From Alphaproteobacteria bacterium (GTDB lineage: Bacteria; Pseudomonadota; Alphaproteobacteria; UBA6615), in assembly GCA_022449545.1 (NCBI GenBank), contig JAKUPN010000008.1, positions 1 through 64,000 of the forward strand: 64,000 bases of DNA, written 5' to 3'. This document shows, in pieces, positions 33,538 through 41,802 of this stretch (positions are counted from its first letter, which is position 1; every line of letters starts with the position of its first letter). The notes beneath the pieces were generated by a model. It saw only the letters and a program-made list of their open reading frames with translations. It had not been told where the DNA came from and made no database searches. The translations under genes were made by a program, and so were the position numbers.

Positions 33538-34956
33538 GTGTACGTGGCTAAGAAACTTTTTATTAAAACCTATGGTTGTCAGATGAACGTTTATGATTCT
33601 GCTAAAATGGCAGATGTTCTAGCGCCCATTGGCTTTACTTCTTGTTCAGACGCAGGCAGTGCTGACATGATCATACTAAACACTTGTCATATTCGAGAGA
33701 AGGCGAGCGAGAAGGTATACTCAGAGCTTGGAAGACTAAGACACCTTAAGGAAAAACGACTTCGTAATGAGGAAAGCACAATAATTGCTGTAGCCGGTTG
33801 TGTTGCTCAGGCAGAAGGAGAAGAAATACTTAGGCGAGCACCATACGTGGATATTGTTTTAGGGCCTCAAACATATCATCGGCTTCCTGAAATGGTTGCG
33901 CGTGCTACCCGCGCTGGTGAAGAAAAAAACAATTATGGACGAGGAGTATTAGATACAGATTTTCCTACCTCGCAAAAATTTGATTATCTGCCTAACGAAG
34001 GTGGCTCGCAAGGAGTATCTGCTTTTCTTTCTGTTCAAGAAGGTTGTGATAAATTTTGTACTTTTTGTGTTGTTCCTTATACCCGGGGCGCTGAGTTTTC
34101 TCGACCGGTGGAGCAGATTTTGAATGAAGCTAGATGTTTAATTGAAAAGGAAACAAAAGAGATCACGCTCCTTGGTCAAAATGTTAACGCCTACCACGGT
34201 CTAGATGAAATGGGAAAAGAAATAGGCTTGGGAGGGCTTATAGATAGACTATCTGAAGTTCATGGTGTTGAAAGAATTCGTTATACAACCAGCCATCCAA
34301 ACGATATGAATAAAGATCTGATTAGAGCCCATGGCCAGCAGGAAAAACTTATGCCTTCCCTGCATTTACCTGTACAAAGCGGCAGCAATAAAATCCTTCA
34401 ATCAATGAACAGACGACACAGTGTAGAGAATTATATTAACGTTATATCTGAATTACGAAATTCGCGATCTGATATGGCTTTGAGCTCTGATTTTATTGTC
34501 GGTTTTCCTGGTGAGACAGATGAAGATTTTGAACAAACAATTGATTTAATAAAAGAGGTAAAATTTTCACAGGCTTATAGCTTCAAGTATAGTGTTCGAC
34601 CAGGAACTCCAGCAGGTGTTATGGTTGAACAAGTCCCGGAAGAATTGAAAGATGAACGGTTATTTGTCTTACAGGATGTTCTGAAAAAACAACAAACCGA
34701 ATTTAATTCTTCAAAAGTCGGCAACGTGCTTCAAGTATTACTTGAAAAATCAGGTAGACATGCATCTCAATTAATCGGCCGCAGTCAATATAATCAGGCC
34801 GTGCACGTTAACGCGTCTCAATATTATGTGGGACAGGTTCAAGACGTATATATAGATTCTGTTTTGTCTCATACTCTTCAGGGTTCAATTAAAAACCATG
34901 TTAAAGATATAGAAAGTAGACAAAAATCGGAAAGAATAGAGGGAGAACACGTTTGA
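33538..34956 (+). CDS. miaB: tRNA-2-methylthio-N6-dimethylallyladenosine synthase
   Basis: MiaB is a radical-SAM methylthiotransferase that modifies i6A37 in tRNAs. The N-terminal UPF0004 domain carries the auxiliary-cluster cysteines Cys14, Cys50 and Cys88 (TYGCQMN, ILNTCHIREKA, AVAGCVAQ). The radical-SAM triad is Cys170, Cys174 and Cys177 in EGCDKFCTFCVVPYTRG. A TRAM domain closes the 472-residue protein. The start is GTG at 33538 or 33544. Its last 4 bases overlap the TTG start of phoH. It heads a conserved block miaB-phoH-ybeY-corC-lnt. Confidence 0.97.
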   Translation: MYVAKKLFIKTYGCQMNVYDSAKMADVLAPIGFTSCSDAGSADMIILNTCHIREKASEKVYSELGRLRHLKEKRLRNEESTIIAVAGCVAQAEGEEILRRAPYVDIVLGPQTYHRLPEMVARATRAGEEKNNYGRGVLDTDFPTSQKFDYLPNEGGSQGVSAFLSVQEGCDKFCTFCVVPYTRGAEFSRPVEQILNEARCLIEKETKEITLLGQNVNAYHGLDEMGKEIGLGGLIDRLSEVHGVERIRYTTSHPNDMNKDLIRAHGQQEKLMPSLHLPVQSGSNKILQSMNRRHSVENYINVISELRNSRSDMALSSDFIVGFPGETDEDFEQTIDLIKEVKFSQAYSFKYSVRPGTPAGVMVEQVPEELKDERLFVLQDVLKKQQTEFNSSKVGNVLQVLLEKSGRHASQLIGRSQYNQAVHVNASQYYVGQVQDVYIDSVLSHTLQGSIKNHVKDIESRQKSERIEGEHV

Positions 34957-35918
34957 ATACATCTGCATCCGCTGACCAGAAACAAGGAAAAATTCAGTTT
35001 GACGACAACTCTCTCCTACCAGAGCTTTTTGGTGATCATGATGAACATCTTATACAAATTGAGCAATTGCTGGATGTAAGGTTACGTTATAGAGGAAATA
35101 GTTTAGAAATCTCAGGCCCCGAAACTTCCAGGGAAATTGCGGATCGAGTGATAGTATCCCTTTATACACGACTTAAAAATGATCTTGAGATTGGTGAGGG
35201 AGAAGTTAAGGCAGCCGTGCGAATTGCTTCGGGTAACGATATAGTGGATGATTATATCCAATTACGAACTAAAAAACGGACTATTAGACCCAGATCACCG
35301 AATCAAGCAGCATACGTGAAAGCCCTTGATGAATCTGATTTAGTTTTTGGTTTGGGCCCCGCTGGGACTGGCAAGACTTATTTAGCAGTTGCTGTTGCAG
35401 TTACTCACCTATTACAAGGCAAAGTAGATCGAATAATATTATCTCGGCCTGCTGTTGAAGCTGGAGAACGGCTTGGATATTTGCCTGGTGATTTACAAGA
35501 GAAAATAGATCCATATTTGCGCCCCCTTTACGATGCCTTACATGACATGATGCCTGTTGATCAAGTAGTGCGACGAATGGCTAGCGGGGAGATAGAGGTT
35601 GCACCATTAGCATTTATGAGAGGCAGAACATTAAGTCATTCATATGCAATTCTTGACGAAGCCCAAAATACCTCAGCAATGCAGATGAAAATGTTCCTTA
35701 CTCGACTTGGTGAGGGATCGCGCATGGCAGTAACGGGTGATATGACACAAATAGATTTGCCTTCAGGTGTTCGATCTGGTTTAGGAGATGCGTTGGAGGT
35801 ATTAGAAGGGGTTTCTGGTGTAAGCAAAATTAAGTTTGATGACTCCGATGTCGTTAGACATGATTTGGTCACACGCATCGTGCGTGCTTATGATAAGCGT
35901 GGATCAATTAAACCTTAA
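34953..35918 (+). CDS. phoH: PhoH-like ATPase/NTPase
   Basis: This 321-residue PhoH-family protein has a predicted RNA-associated N-terminal part (residues 1-115) and a P-loop ATPase. Walker A is GLGPAGTGKTYLA (about 133-145) and Walker B is AILDEAQN (about 232-239). The start is a TTG (34953) overlapping the miaB stop as TTGA, with GGGAGAA placed correctly upstream and no usable ATG nearby. The family works with YbeY in ribosome and RNA quality control, matching the neighbour ybeY 8 bases downstream. Despite its name there is no Pho box here. Confidence 0.95.
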   Translation: MNTSASADQKQGKIQFDDNSLLPELFGDHDEHLIQIEQLLDVRLRYRGNSLEISGPETSREIADRVIVSLYTRLKNDLEIGEGEVKAAVRIASGNDIVDDYIQLRTKKRTIRPRSPNQAAYVKALDESDLVFGLGPAGTGKTYLAVAVAVTHLLQGKVDRIILSRPAVEAGERLGYLPGDLQEKIDPYLRPLYDALHDMMPVDQVVRRMASGEIEVAPLAFMRGRTLSHSYAILDEAQNTSAMQMKMFLTRLGEGSRMAVTGDMTQIDLPSGVRSGLGDALEVLEGVSGVSKIKFDDSDVVRHDLVTRIVRAYDKRGSIKP

Positions 35919-35926
35919 ACGGTTCA

Positions 35927-36475
35927 ATGATAGTGAAGTCACCTGCCCCTCCCATAGAACACATTATTTCAGTTGAAATTATTTCTGCTGTTTGGCTAGA
36001 GCATTTTCCTGAAGCAGAGTCTTTAAAAGAGCTTACGGGGACAGTAGCGAAAGCGGTCATCAACGAGCTAGAACTTAAAGAAACAGTTGAGTTAGGTATA
36101 AGGCTTACAGATGATGATGAGATGCGAATACTCAATAACTCTTTTAGAGGTAAAGATGAGTCGACTAACGTGCTATCTTTTACTATGGGAGAGAGAGACG
36201 CTAAGAAATTTAGTAGTGCTCATAAAAAAGCTTTTCCAGAATTACTGGGCGATGTTGTAATAGCTTATGGAACCTGTCTCAGTGAAGCTCAGAGAGAGAA
36301 TAAACTATTACGCAATCATTTGCTGCATTTGATAGTTCATGGAGTTTTACATTTATTAGGCTATGATCATGAAAGTAAGGAAAAAGCTAAAGAGATGGAA
36401 AAGCTCGAAATAGATATTCTAGCGCCTTTGGGTGTGCCGAATCCATATAACGATTCCATAATTGAACGTACATAG
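35927..36475 (+). CDS. ybeY: Endoribonuclease YbeY (rRNA maturation)
   Basis: YbeY is a zinc-dependent endoribonuclease needed for 16S rRNA 3'-end maturation and 70S quality control. The 182-residue protein carries the H-x3-H-x5-H zinc motif HGVLHLLGYDH (His138, His142, His148). The conserved strand STNVLSFTMGE lies at 79-89. It lies between phoH and the CorC-like gene, with gaps of 8 and 5-11 bases, in a very tight operon. Confidence 0.96.
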   Translation: MIVKSPAPPIEHIISVEIISAVWLEHFPEAESLKELTGTVAKAVINELELKETVELGIRLTDDDEMRILNNSFRGKDESTNVLSFTMGERDAKKFSSAHKKAFPELLGDVVIAYGTCLSEAQRENKLLRNHLLHLIVHGVLHLLGYDHESKEKAKEMEKLEIDILAPLGVPNPYNDSIIERT

Positions 36476-36486
36476 AAGGATTGATT

Positions 36487-37389
36487 TTGAATATATCCGA
36501 AACTAGTAATCATATCGATGATAAAGAAAAATCAACGGAAATTCTGCCATATAGAATTCTGACTACTTTTTTGCGTCGGTTTGGTGTTGGCCGTAATGAA
36601 GAAAGTACTGTTCGTGAACATATCGAGGAGTTGATTGAGGATGTGGATGGGTCACCAACACAAATTGGAGAAGATGAAGGAAAATTAATTGTTAACGTCC
36701 TTAAGCTCCACGAACTCACTGCTGAAGATGTCATGGTTCCCCGGGCAGATATTGCTGCAGTAGACATTTCTAGTAGTTTAGATTCGTTGATCAACATAAT
36801 GATAAATAGTGCTCACTCACGTATACCGGTGTACCAGGAACAACTAGATAATTTAGCTGGATTTGTTCATATAAAAGATGTTCTATCCTCTTTACGAAAC
36901 AGGAAAAGGGAAAGTATTAAAGATTTAACCAGAGAGATTCTTTACGCTGCTCCATCAGTAAGAGTTTTAGATTTACTTTTGGAGATGAGAGATCGCAGAA
37001 CGCATATTGCGATAGTTGTGGACGAATTTGGAGGAGTTGACGGGCTTATTACCATCGAAGACTTGGTAGAAGAAATTGTCGGAGAAATTGAAGACGAACA
37101 TGATATTCAAGGCCCGACGATTATTAGAAGACAAGATGGAAGTATTTTGGCTGACGCTAGGAGTGAAATTGAAGAGCTTGAGAGAGTAATAGGAAAATTT
37201 GCTTCCGATGAAGAACGTAAGGAAATAGATACAATAGGCGGTATTGTCTTTAGTCTTGTGGATAGGGTTCCCAGAAGGCATGAGATAATATCTCATCCCT
37301 CAGGACTACAATTTGAAGTTTTAGATGCAGATTCTCGACGATTGAAAAAGTTGTGTGTAAGGGATTTACAACAAAAAGTTGAAGATTAA
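36487..37389 (+). CDS. corC: CBS-domain protein of the CorC/HlyC type
   Basis: This protein of about 300 residues has two CBS domains (VMVPRADIAAVDISSSLDSL onward; and RDRRTHIAIVVDEFGGVDGL, followed by ITIEDLVEEIVGEIEDEHD) and a C-terminal CorC/HlyC transporter-associated domain. It has no membrane-spanning DUF21 domain, as is usual for the CorC class. It is linked to Mg2+/Co2+ handling, and in this conserved position its role is envelope- or ribosome-related but not firmly known. The frame starts with a TTG at 36481, but the TTG at 36487 is better placed behind AAGGA (36476-36480). No ATG is available. Confidence 0.9.
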   Translation: MNISETSNHIDDKEKSTEILPYRILTTFLRRFGVGRNEESTVREHIEELIEDVDGSPTQIGEDEGKLIVNVLKLHELTAEDVMVPRADIAAVDISSSLDSLINIMINSAHSRIPVYQEQLDNLAGFVHIKDVLSSLRNRKRESIKDLTREILYAAPSVRVLDLLLEMRDRRTHIAIVVDEFGGVDGLITIEDLVEEIVGEIEDEHDIQGPTIIRRQDGSILADARSEIEELERVIGKFASDEERKEIDTIGGIVFSLVDRVPRRHEIISHPSGLQFEVLDADSRRLKKLCVRDLQQKVED

Positions 37390-37434
37390 ATCATATAAAT
37401 ATTTGAGCTTTAAAAATGTTTCAATCATTTAACG

Positions 37435-39033
37435 ATGTTAAATCCCCTTTATAATAAAGCTTCAACATTAGGGCCTATTAATCGCCTAGGGCTGGTTATG
37501 ATGCTGGGAGTCATGTCATCTTTGGCTCTACCTCCTTGGCATATTATTCCATTAATATTACCGGCTTTTACTGGCTTTATTTGGTTTCTAATTTTAGCAG
37601 AGAAATCTCAAAATCCACTAAGGGCTTCTTTTACAACTGGATTTTGTTTTGGGTTCGGCCATTTCCTTCTTGGAATTCACTGGATTATAGAGCCATTACT
37701 AATTGATGGCTCAACCCATGCTTGGCTTATACCCTTTGCGCTGATAGGTTTGCCTGCTGGTTTAGCAATTTTCATCGGAATTACCAGCTTTTTAACTTCA
37801 TTTATATTACGGTTTTATGATTTTAGTGTTCTGGGCAGAATATTATTATTTTCTATAATATGGGTGTTTAGCGAGTGGGTAAGAGGTTGGGTTCTTTCTG
37901 GCTTTCCATGGAACCTAATAGGGTACGTATGGGCAGATATTACTGAGGTAATGCAAGTTACAGCCTTTATTGGAATTTTTGGCCTTAGCTTTATAACTCT
38001 TTTAGCTTCGACAATACCGGCGTTATTGGTCTCCAATTTTAATTGGAAAAAAATTGTTCTGGTTGTTTTTTTCTCTTTTATTGTCCCTTCCATTTTGTGG
38101 ACAGGAGGCTCAAATAGGTTGGCGGGTGCACCCAATTACGAAGAACAAGATACAGGGTCAATGGTGCAAGGGGTTAGGCTAAGAATTGTTCAAGCAAATA
38201 TTCCTCAGAAAGATAAATGGAAACCTAATTTACAAACTGCGCATTTGTTAAGACACATCAAAATGAGTAGAGAAGACACCCCTATCTCTCCCACCCATGT
38301 GATTTGGCCAGAATCAGCAATTCCTTTTCTATTAGAAAAAAATAATTCAATTCAAATGATGGTAGCTTCGGCAGCACCTGAAGGGGGGCTTTTATTTACT
38401 GGGTCAATTAGTCAAGTGAGGGATGAAAAATCCCAGTTTAGAAATAGTCTTTATGTAATTAATCCATCGGGGAAAATTATAGATCGCTATGATAAGGTGC
38501 GTTTAGTCCCTTTTGGAGAATATATGCCGTTAGCGGATTGGCTACCGTTTGATAAAATAGTTCCTAGTGAGGCAAGTTTTATAAGCGGCCCCACATACAG
38601 GACAATGGACTTGCCCGGCTTGCCCAGGCTCAGCCCACTTATTTGTTATGAGGCTATATTTCCTAACCTAGCCTTAAAAGCAGGCGTAAGAGGTGAATGG
38701 TTGCTTAATTTAACGAATGATGCTTGGTTTGGGAAATTTGCAGGCCCTCAACAACATTTGGCAATTGCTTCAACCAGGGCTATAGAACATGGTGTGCCCA
38801 TGGTCAGGGCAGCAAACACAGGAATATCCGCGATAGTTGATCCCTATGGGCGAAAATTATTAACTCTCGGCTTAGGAGAACAAGGAGTGTTAGATAGCGG
38901 GTTACCCAAAGCGCTGCCTTATGCAACTATTTATTCAAGATGGCAAGAGACAATAGCTATTGGTTTGATTGGTTTAGTTGTTTTGTTATTATGGTATATG
39001 GGATTATTAAAGAGAAACAGGGGTCTAGAGTGA
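37435..39033 (+). CDS. lnt: Apolipoprotein N-acyltransferase
   Basis: Lnt adds the third acyl chain to the N-terminal cysteine of lipoproteins. The 532-residue protein starts with membrane helices (about residues 20-220), followed by a periplasmic nitrilase domain. The catalytic triad is present: Glu293 in IWPESAIPF, Lys354 in YDKVRLVPFGEY and Cys404 in LICYEAIFP. A last membrane helix lies at about 505-525. It follows corC in the usual order. The lipoprotein at 2332-2883 is one possible substrate in the window. Confidence 0.96.
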   Translation: MLNPLYNKASTLGPINRLGLVMMLGVMSSLALPPWHIIPLILPAFTGFIWFLILAEKSQNPLRASFTTGFCFGFGHFLLGIHWIIEPLLIDGSTHAWLIPFALIGLPAGLAIFIGITSFLTSFILRFYDFSVLGRILLFSIIWVFSEWVRGWVLSGFPWNLIGYVWADITEVMQVTAFIGIFGLSFITLLASTIPALLVSNFNWKKIVLVVFFSFIVPSILWTGGSNRLAGAPNYEEQDTGSMVQGVRLRIVQANIPQKDKWKPNLQTAHLLRHIKMSREDTPISPTHVIWPESAIPFLLEKNNSIQMMVASAAPEGGLLFTGSISQVRDEKSQFRNSLYVINPSGKIIDRYDKVRLVPFGEYMPLADWLPFDKIVPSEASFISGPTYRTMDLPGLPRLSPLICYEAIFPNLALKAGVRGEWLLNLTNDAWFGKFAGPQQHLAIASTRAIEHGVPMVRAANTGISAIVDPYGRKLLTLGLGEQGVLDSGLPKALPYATIYSRWQETIAIGLIGLVVLLLWYMGLLKRNRGLE

Positions 39034-39075
39034 CTCTATGTCCTCTGAAGGGTTAATTTAAATTTAAGAAAAATA

Positions 39076-39099
39076 CTTGTTTCAAACAAGACTCCGGAG
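39076..39099 (+). other. Hairpin-forming repeats in the metK leader
   Basis: CTTGT (39076-39080) and ACAAG (39086-39090) make a small stem-loop, directly followed by the self-complementary CTCCGGAG (39092-39099) and then a T-rich stretch (39103-39112). It lies in the 142-base gap between lnt and metK. It may be the weak 3' end of lnt or part of a metK leader. I could not match it to any SAM riboswitch class. Confidence 0.3.
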
Positions 39100-39184
39100 G
39101 ACTTATCTTTTTTAGAGTAGATAAAATCTTTTCTCCAAACATATTAATTGATTAAGTTACTAAAACTAATAAGGAGTGACAAAC

Positions 39185-40351
39185 TTGTTAAACGCCGATT
39201 ATCTTTTCACCAGTGAATCTGTTTCAGAGGGGCATCCTGACAAAGTTTGCGATTGTATTTCCGATGCAGTAGTAGATGCATTTTTATCTGCTGATCCTCA
39301 TAGTCGTGTTGCAGTTGAGACTTTAACAACCACTAACAGGGTAGTGTTGGCTGGGGAAGTTAGAGGGCCTGAATATTTAGATAGCTCCTATATAGAATCA
39401 ATTGCTAGAGAAGTTGTCCGCGATATTGGTTATGAACAAGAAGGTTTTCATTGGGAAAAAATGATTGTTGATTCTTTTATTCATTCTCAGTCACCAGATA
39501 TTGCCCTGGGAGTTGACGCCGCTGGCAATAAAGACGAGGGAGCGGGAGATCAGGGTCTGATGTTTGGCTATGCATGCGATGAGACCCCATCACTTATGCC
39601 GGCTCCAATTTACTACGCACATGCTATTCTTAAATCACTTTCTGAGTCTCGTCACTCTGGACTAGAGCCTGGTCTTGGGCCGGACTCGAAGAGTCAGATT
39701 ACGTTGCGCTACGAAAATAATGTTCCGGTTGGTACTTCTTCGATTGTTGTTTCAACTCAACATGATGAAGCCTTAAGTCAGCAGGAAGTTCGGGAAATAG
39801 TGAGGCCACATGTTTTAAAAATTTTACCGGATGGATGGATGTGTTCAGAAGACTCTTTTTACGTTAACCCTACGGGAAGATTTGTGGTGGGAGGGCCCGA
39901 TGGAGATACAGGACTTACTGGAAGAAAAATAATCGTCGACACTTACGGTGGGGCTGCTCCACATGGTGGAGGGGCTTTTTCAGGTAAAGACCCTACAAAA
40001 GTTGATAGATCAGCAGCATATGCTACTCGTTATCTTGCGAAAAATGTCGTGGCAGCTGGTCTTGCTCAACGCTGTTCTATACAGATTGCTTATGCTATTG
40101 GCGTTTCTCATCCTCTATCGGTATATGTTGACACTTATGGTACTGGTAAAGTTGAGGAAGAGAAATTAGCAAGAACTTTGCAGGAAGCAATAGATCTAAG
40201 TCCACGCGGGATAAGAGAGTATCTTGAACTGAGCAAACCCATATATGCTCGAACTGCGGCTTATGGACATTTTGGTAGAGATCCTGATGCAGACGGGGGT
40301 TTTTCTTGGGAAAAAACTGATCTAGCCGACTCACTAAAGGCTCAGTTTTAG
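39185..40351 (+). CDS. metK: S-adenosylmethionine synthetase
   Basis: MetK makes S-adenosylmethionine from methionine and ATP. The family motifs are complete: [13 protein letters not shown] near the N-terminus, [12 protein letters not shown] in the centre and [19 protein letters not shown] later. The frame opens at a GTG at 39176, but that codon lies within the ribosome-binding site AAGGAG (39171-39176). The TTG at 39185 (LNADYLFTS) has proper spacing and is chosen. The order lnt-metK-trmB-rimP is conserved in alphaproteobacteria. Confidence 0.96.
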   Translation: MLNADYLFTSESVSEGHPDKVCDCISDAVVDAFLSADPHSRVAVETLTTTNRVVLAGEVRGPEYLDSSYIESIAREVVRDIGYEQEGFHWEKMIVDSFIHSQSPDIALGVDAAGNKDEGAGDQGLMFGYACDETPSLMPAPIYYAHAILKSLSESRHSGLEPGLGPDSKSQITLRYENNVPVGTSSIVVSTQHDEALSQQEVREIVRPHVLKILPDGWMCSEDSFYVNPTGRFVVGGPDGDTGLTGRKIIVDTYGGAAPHGGGAFSGKDPTKVDRSAAYATRYLAKNVVAAGLAQRCSIQIAYAIGVSHPLSVYVDTYGTGKVEEEKLARTLQEAIDLSPRGIREYLELSKPIYARTAAYGHFGRDPDADGGFSWEKTDLADSLKAQF

Positions 40352-40396
40352 ACCAATTACATATTGTAAATCTAACATTTAGTGGAAATATAAGTT

Positions 40397-41089
40397 TTGA
40401 AGCCTAATAAACGTTTTTATGGCCGTAGGCGGACTCGCAGCTTACGACAAAAAGAAAAAGATCTTATGAAAACGTTTTTGCCTGAAATAGAGATCGTTCC
40501 TTCATCCGATGGAACTTTTCTCGATTTAAGTACTTATTTTGGTAAATCTACCCAGCAGTTTTGCTTAGAAGTCGGTTTTGGCAAGGGTGAACATCTTTTG
40601 TGGCAGGCACAAAATAATGAGGACGTAGGTTTTATTGGAGCAGAGCCTTTCCTGAATGGAGTGGCGAGTCTTTTATCCAAGATAAAAGAAAAAAATATAA
40701 ATAATATAAGAATTTTCCCTGATACTGTTTCTCAAATTCTTCATAGTTTACCCTCCCAATCAATAAACAAAGTCTTTGTTCTTTTCCCTGACCCTTGGCC
40801 GAAATCTCGCCACCAGAAACGCCGTTTAATTAATATAGAGACTCTTGATATTTTCGCCAGGATTATGACTGATGATGCCGAACTTCGCCTGGCTACTGAT
40901 GATGCTGAGTATGCTTCATGGATGTTGCGGCTTGGATTATCACATAAATCATTTGAATGGACAGCACTACGTCCAGATGATTGGCGGATTCGGCCATCTG
41001 ATTGGCCACTTACAAGGTATGAAGAGAAAAATAGAAGTGGAGGATTAGGGCCTGTATACTTACGTTTTGTTCGATTGCCCCGCAATTAA
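40397..41089 (+). CDS. trmB: tRNA (guanine-N7-)-methyltransferase
   Basis: TrmB makes m7G46 in tRNA using SAM. The 230-residue protein has the SAM-binding loop EVGFGKGEHLL and the signature FPDPWPKSRHQKRR. The N-terminus FYGRRRTRSLRQ is typical of alphaproteobacterial TrmB and fixes the start at the TTG at 40397; the next ATG would remove this motif. It follows metK, its cofactor supplier, after 45 bases. Confidence 0.94.
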   Translation: MKPNKRFYGRRRTRSLRQKEKDLMKTFLPEIEIVPSSDGTFLDLSTYFGKSTQQFCLEVGFGKGEHLLWQAQNNEDVGFIGAEPFLNGVASLLSKIKEKNINNIRIFPDTVSQILHSLPSQSINKVFVLFPDPWPKSRHQKRRLINIETLDIFARIMTDDAELRLATDDAEYASWMLRLGLSHKSFEWTALRPDDWRIRPSDWPLTRYEEKNRSGGLGPVYLRFVRLPRN

Positions 41090-41177
41090 AGTAATTAGCT
41101 AGGAATACTTGCTTTTTCTTCGTTATAGCCTATATTCAACCCATAAAACCCGGTTGTCTGTTAATAACAGAACAAGG

Positions 41178-41208
41178 GGTGGCCCGGAAAACCGGAGCCA
41201 CCTTTTTT
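41178..41208 (+). terminator. Rho-independent terminator/attenuator before the rimP-nusA-infB operon
   Basis: GGTGGCCCGG (41178-41187) pairs with CCGGAGCCACC (41192-41202) except for one bulged A, capped by an AAAA loop and followed by six T residues. It is about 90 bases after trmB and 60 bases before rimP. It may simply end trmB transcripts. An upstream CCCGGTT (41149-41155) could pair with part of the stem, and a second hairpin CTGTTA-A-TAACAG (41158-41170) precedes it, so a regulated attenuator for the nusA operon is possible. Confidence 0.82.
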
Positions 41209-41268
41209 ATTATCGTTGCCTACATGTAATTAGGGTTTGGCCTTTATTTATGTAATGAGATAAACCGA

Positions 41269-41790
41269 ATGAACTTAGTTAGTGATAATGTGCAGACCAG
41301 CATAGTTCTTGATTTAATTGAGCCATCATTAATAGATCTTGGCTATGAAATCGTTCGCGTCCGCCTTACTGGTGATGACCGAGTTGTCTTGCAGGTAATG
41401 ATAGATAAGACTGATTTGGCTGAGGTCACAGTTGAAGATTGTAAGTTGGTTAGTAATACAATATCTACCTTACTTGATGTTGAAGACCCAATCTCAACAC
41501 CTTATGAGCTAGAGGTTAGTTCACCTGGTCTGGATCGTCCGTTGACCAGAACAAAGCACTTTCAAAGCTATATAGGCAGTAATGCTAAACTTGAATTAAA
41601 GACTGCAATGGATGGCAGGCGTCGCTTTAAGGGTCGTTTGTTAGGAATAGAAGAAAATAATATAAAGATTATGATTTCTGTTGATTCTAAGGAAGTAGAA
41701 GTCTTTCTACCGTTTGAGGCAATAGATAAAGCGAATATTTTAATACCTGATGAACTATTTACTTCCGTGCGACGGGAACAAGGAAACTAA
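41269..41790 (+). CDS. rimP: Ribosome maturation factor RimP
   Basis: RimP assists assembly of the 30S subunit. The 173-residue protein shows the family pattern: an N-terminal alpha-beta domain with GYEIVRVRLTGDDRVVLQVM, then YELEVSSPGLDRPLTRTKHF, and a C-terminal SH3-like domain (FKGRLLGIEENNIKI). It is the first gene of rimP-nusA-ylxR-infB-rbfA-truB, the classical translation/transcription operon. A terminator-like hairpin lies 60 bases upstream. Confidence 0.95.
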   Translation: MNLVSDNVQTSIVLDLIEPSLIDLGYEIVRVRLTGDDRVVLQVMIDKTDLAEVTVEDCKLVSNTISTLLDVEDPISTPYELEVSSPGLDRPLTRTKHFQSYIGSNAKLELKTAMDGRRRFKGRLLGIEENNIKIMISVDSKEVEVFLPFEAIDKANILIPDELFTSVRREQGN

Positions 41791-41802
41791 AGGTAAAAGA
41801 AG

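Noticed and set aside
39034-39184. Known SAM riboswitch before metK
   Set aside because: I looked for the hallmarks of SAM-II, SAM-V and SAM/SAH types and did not find them; kept only as a low-confidence structured leader.
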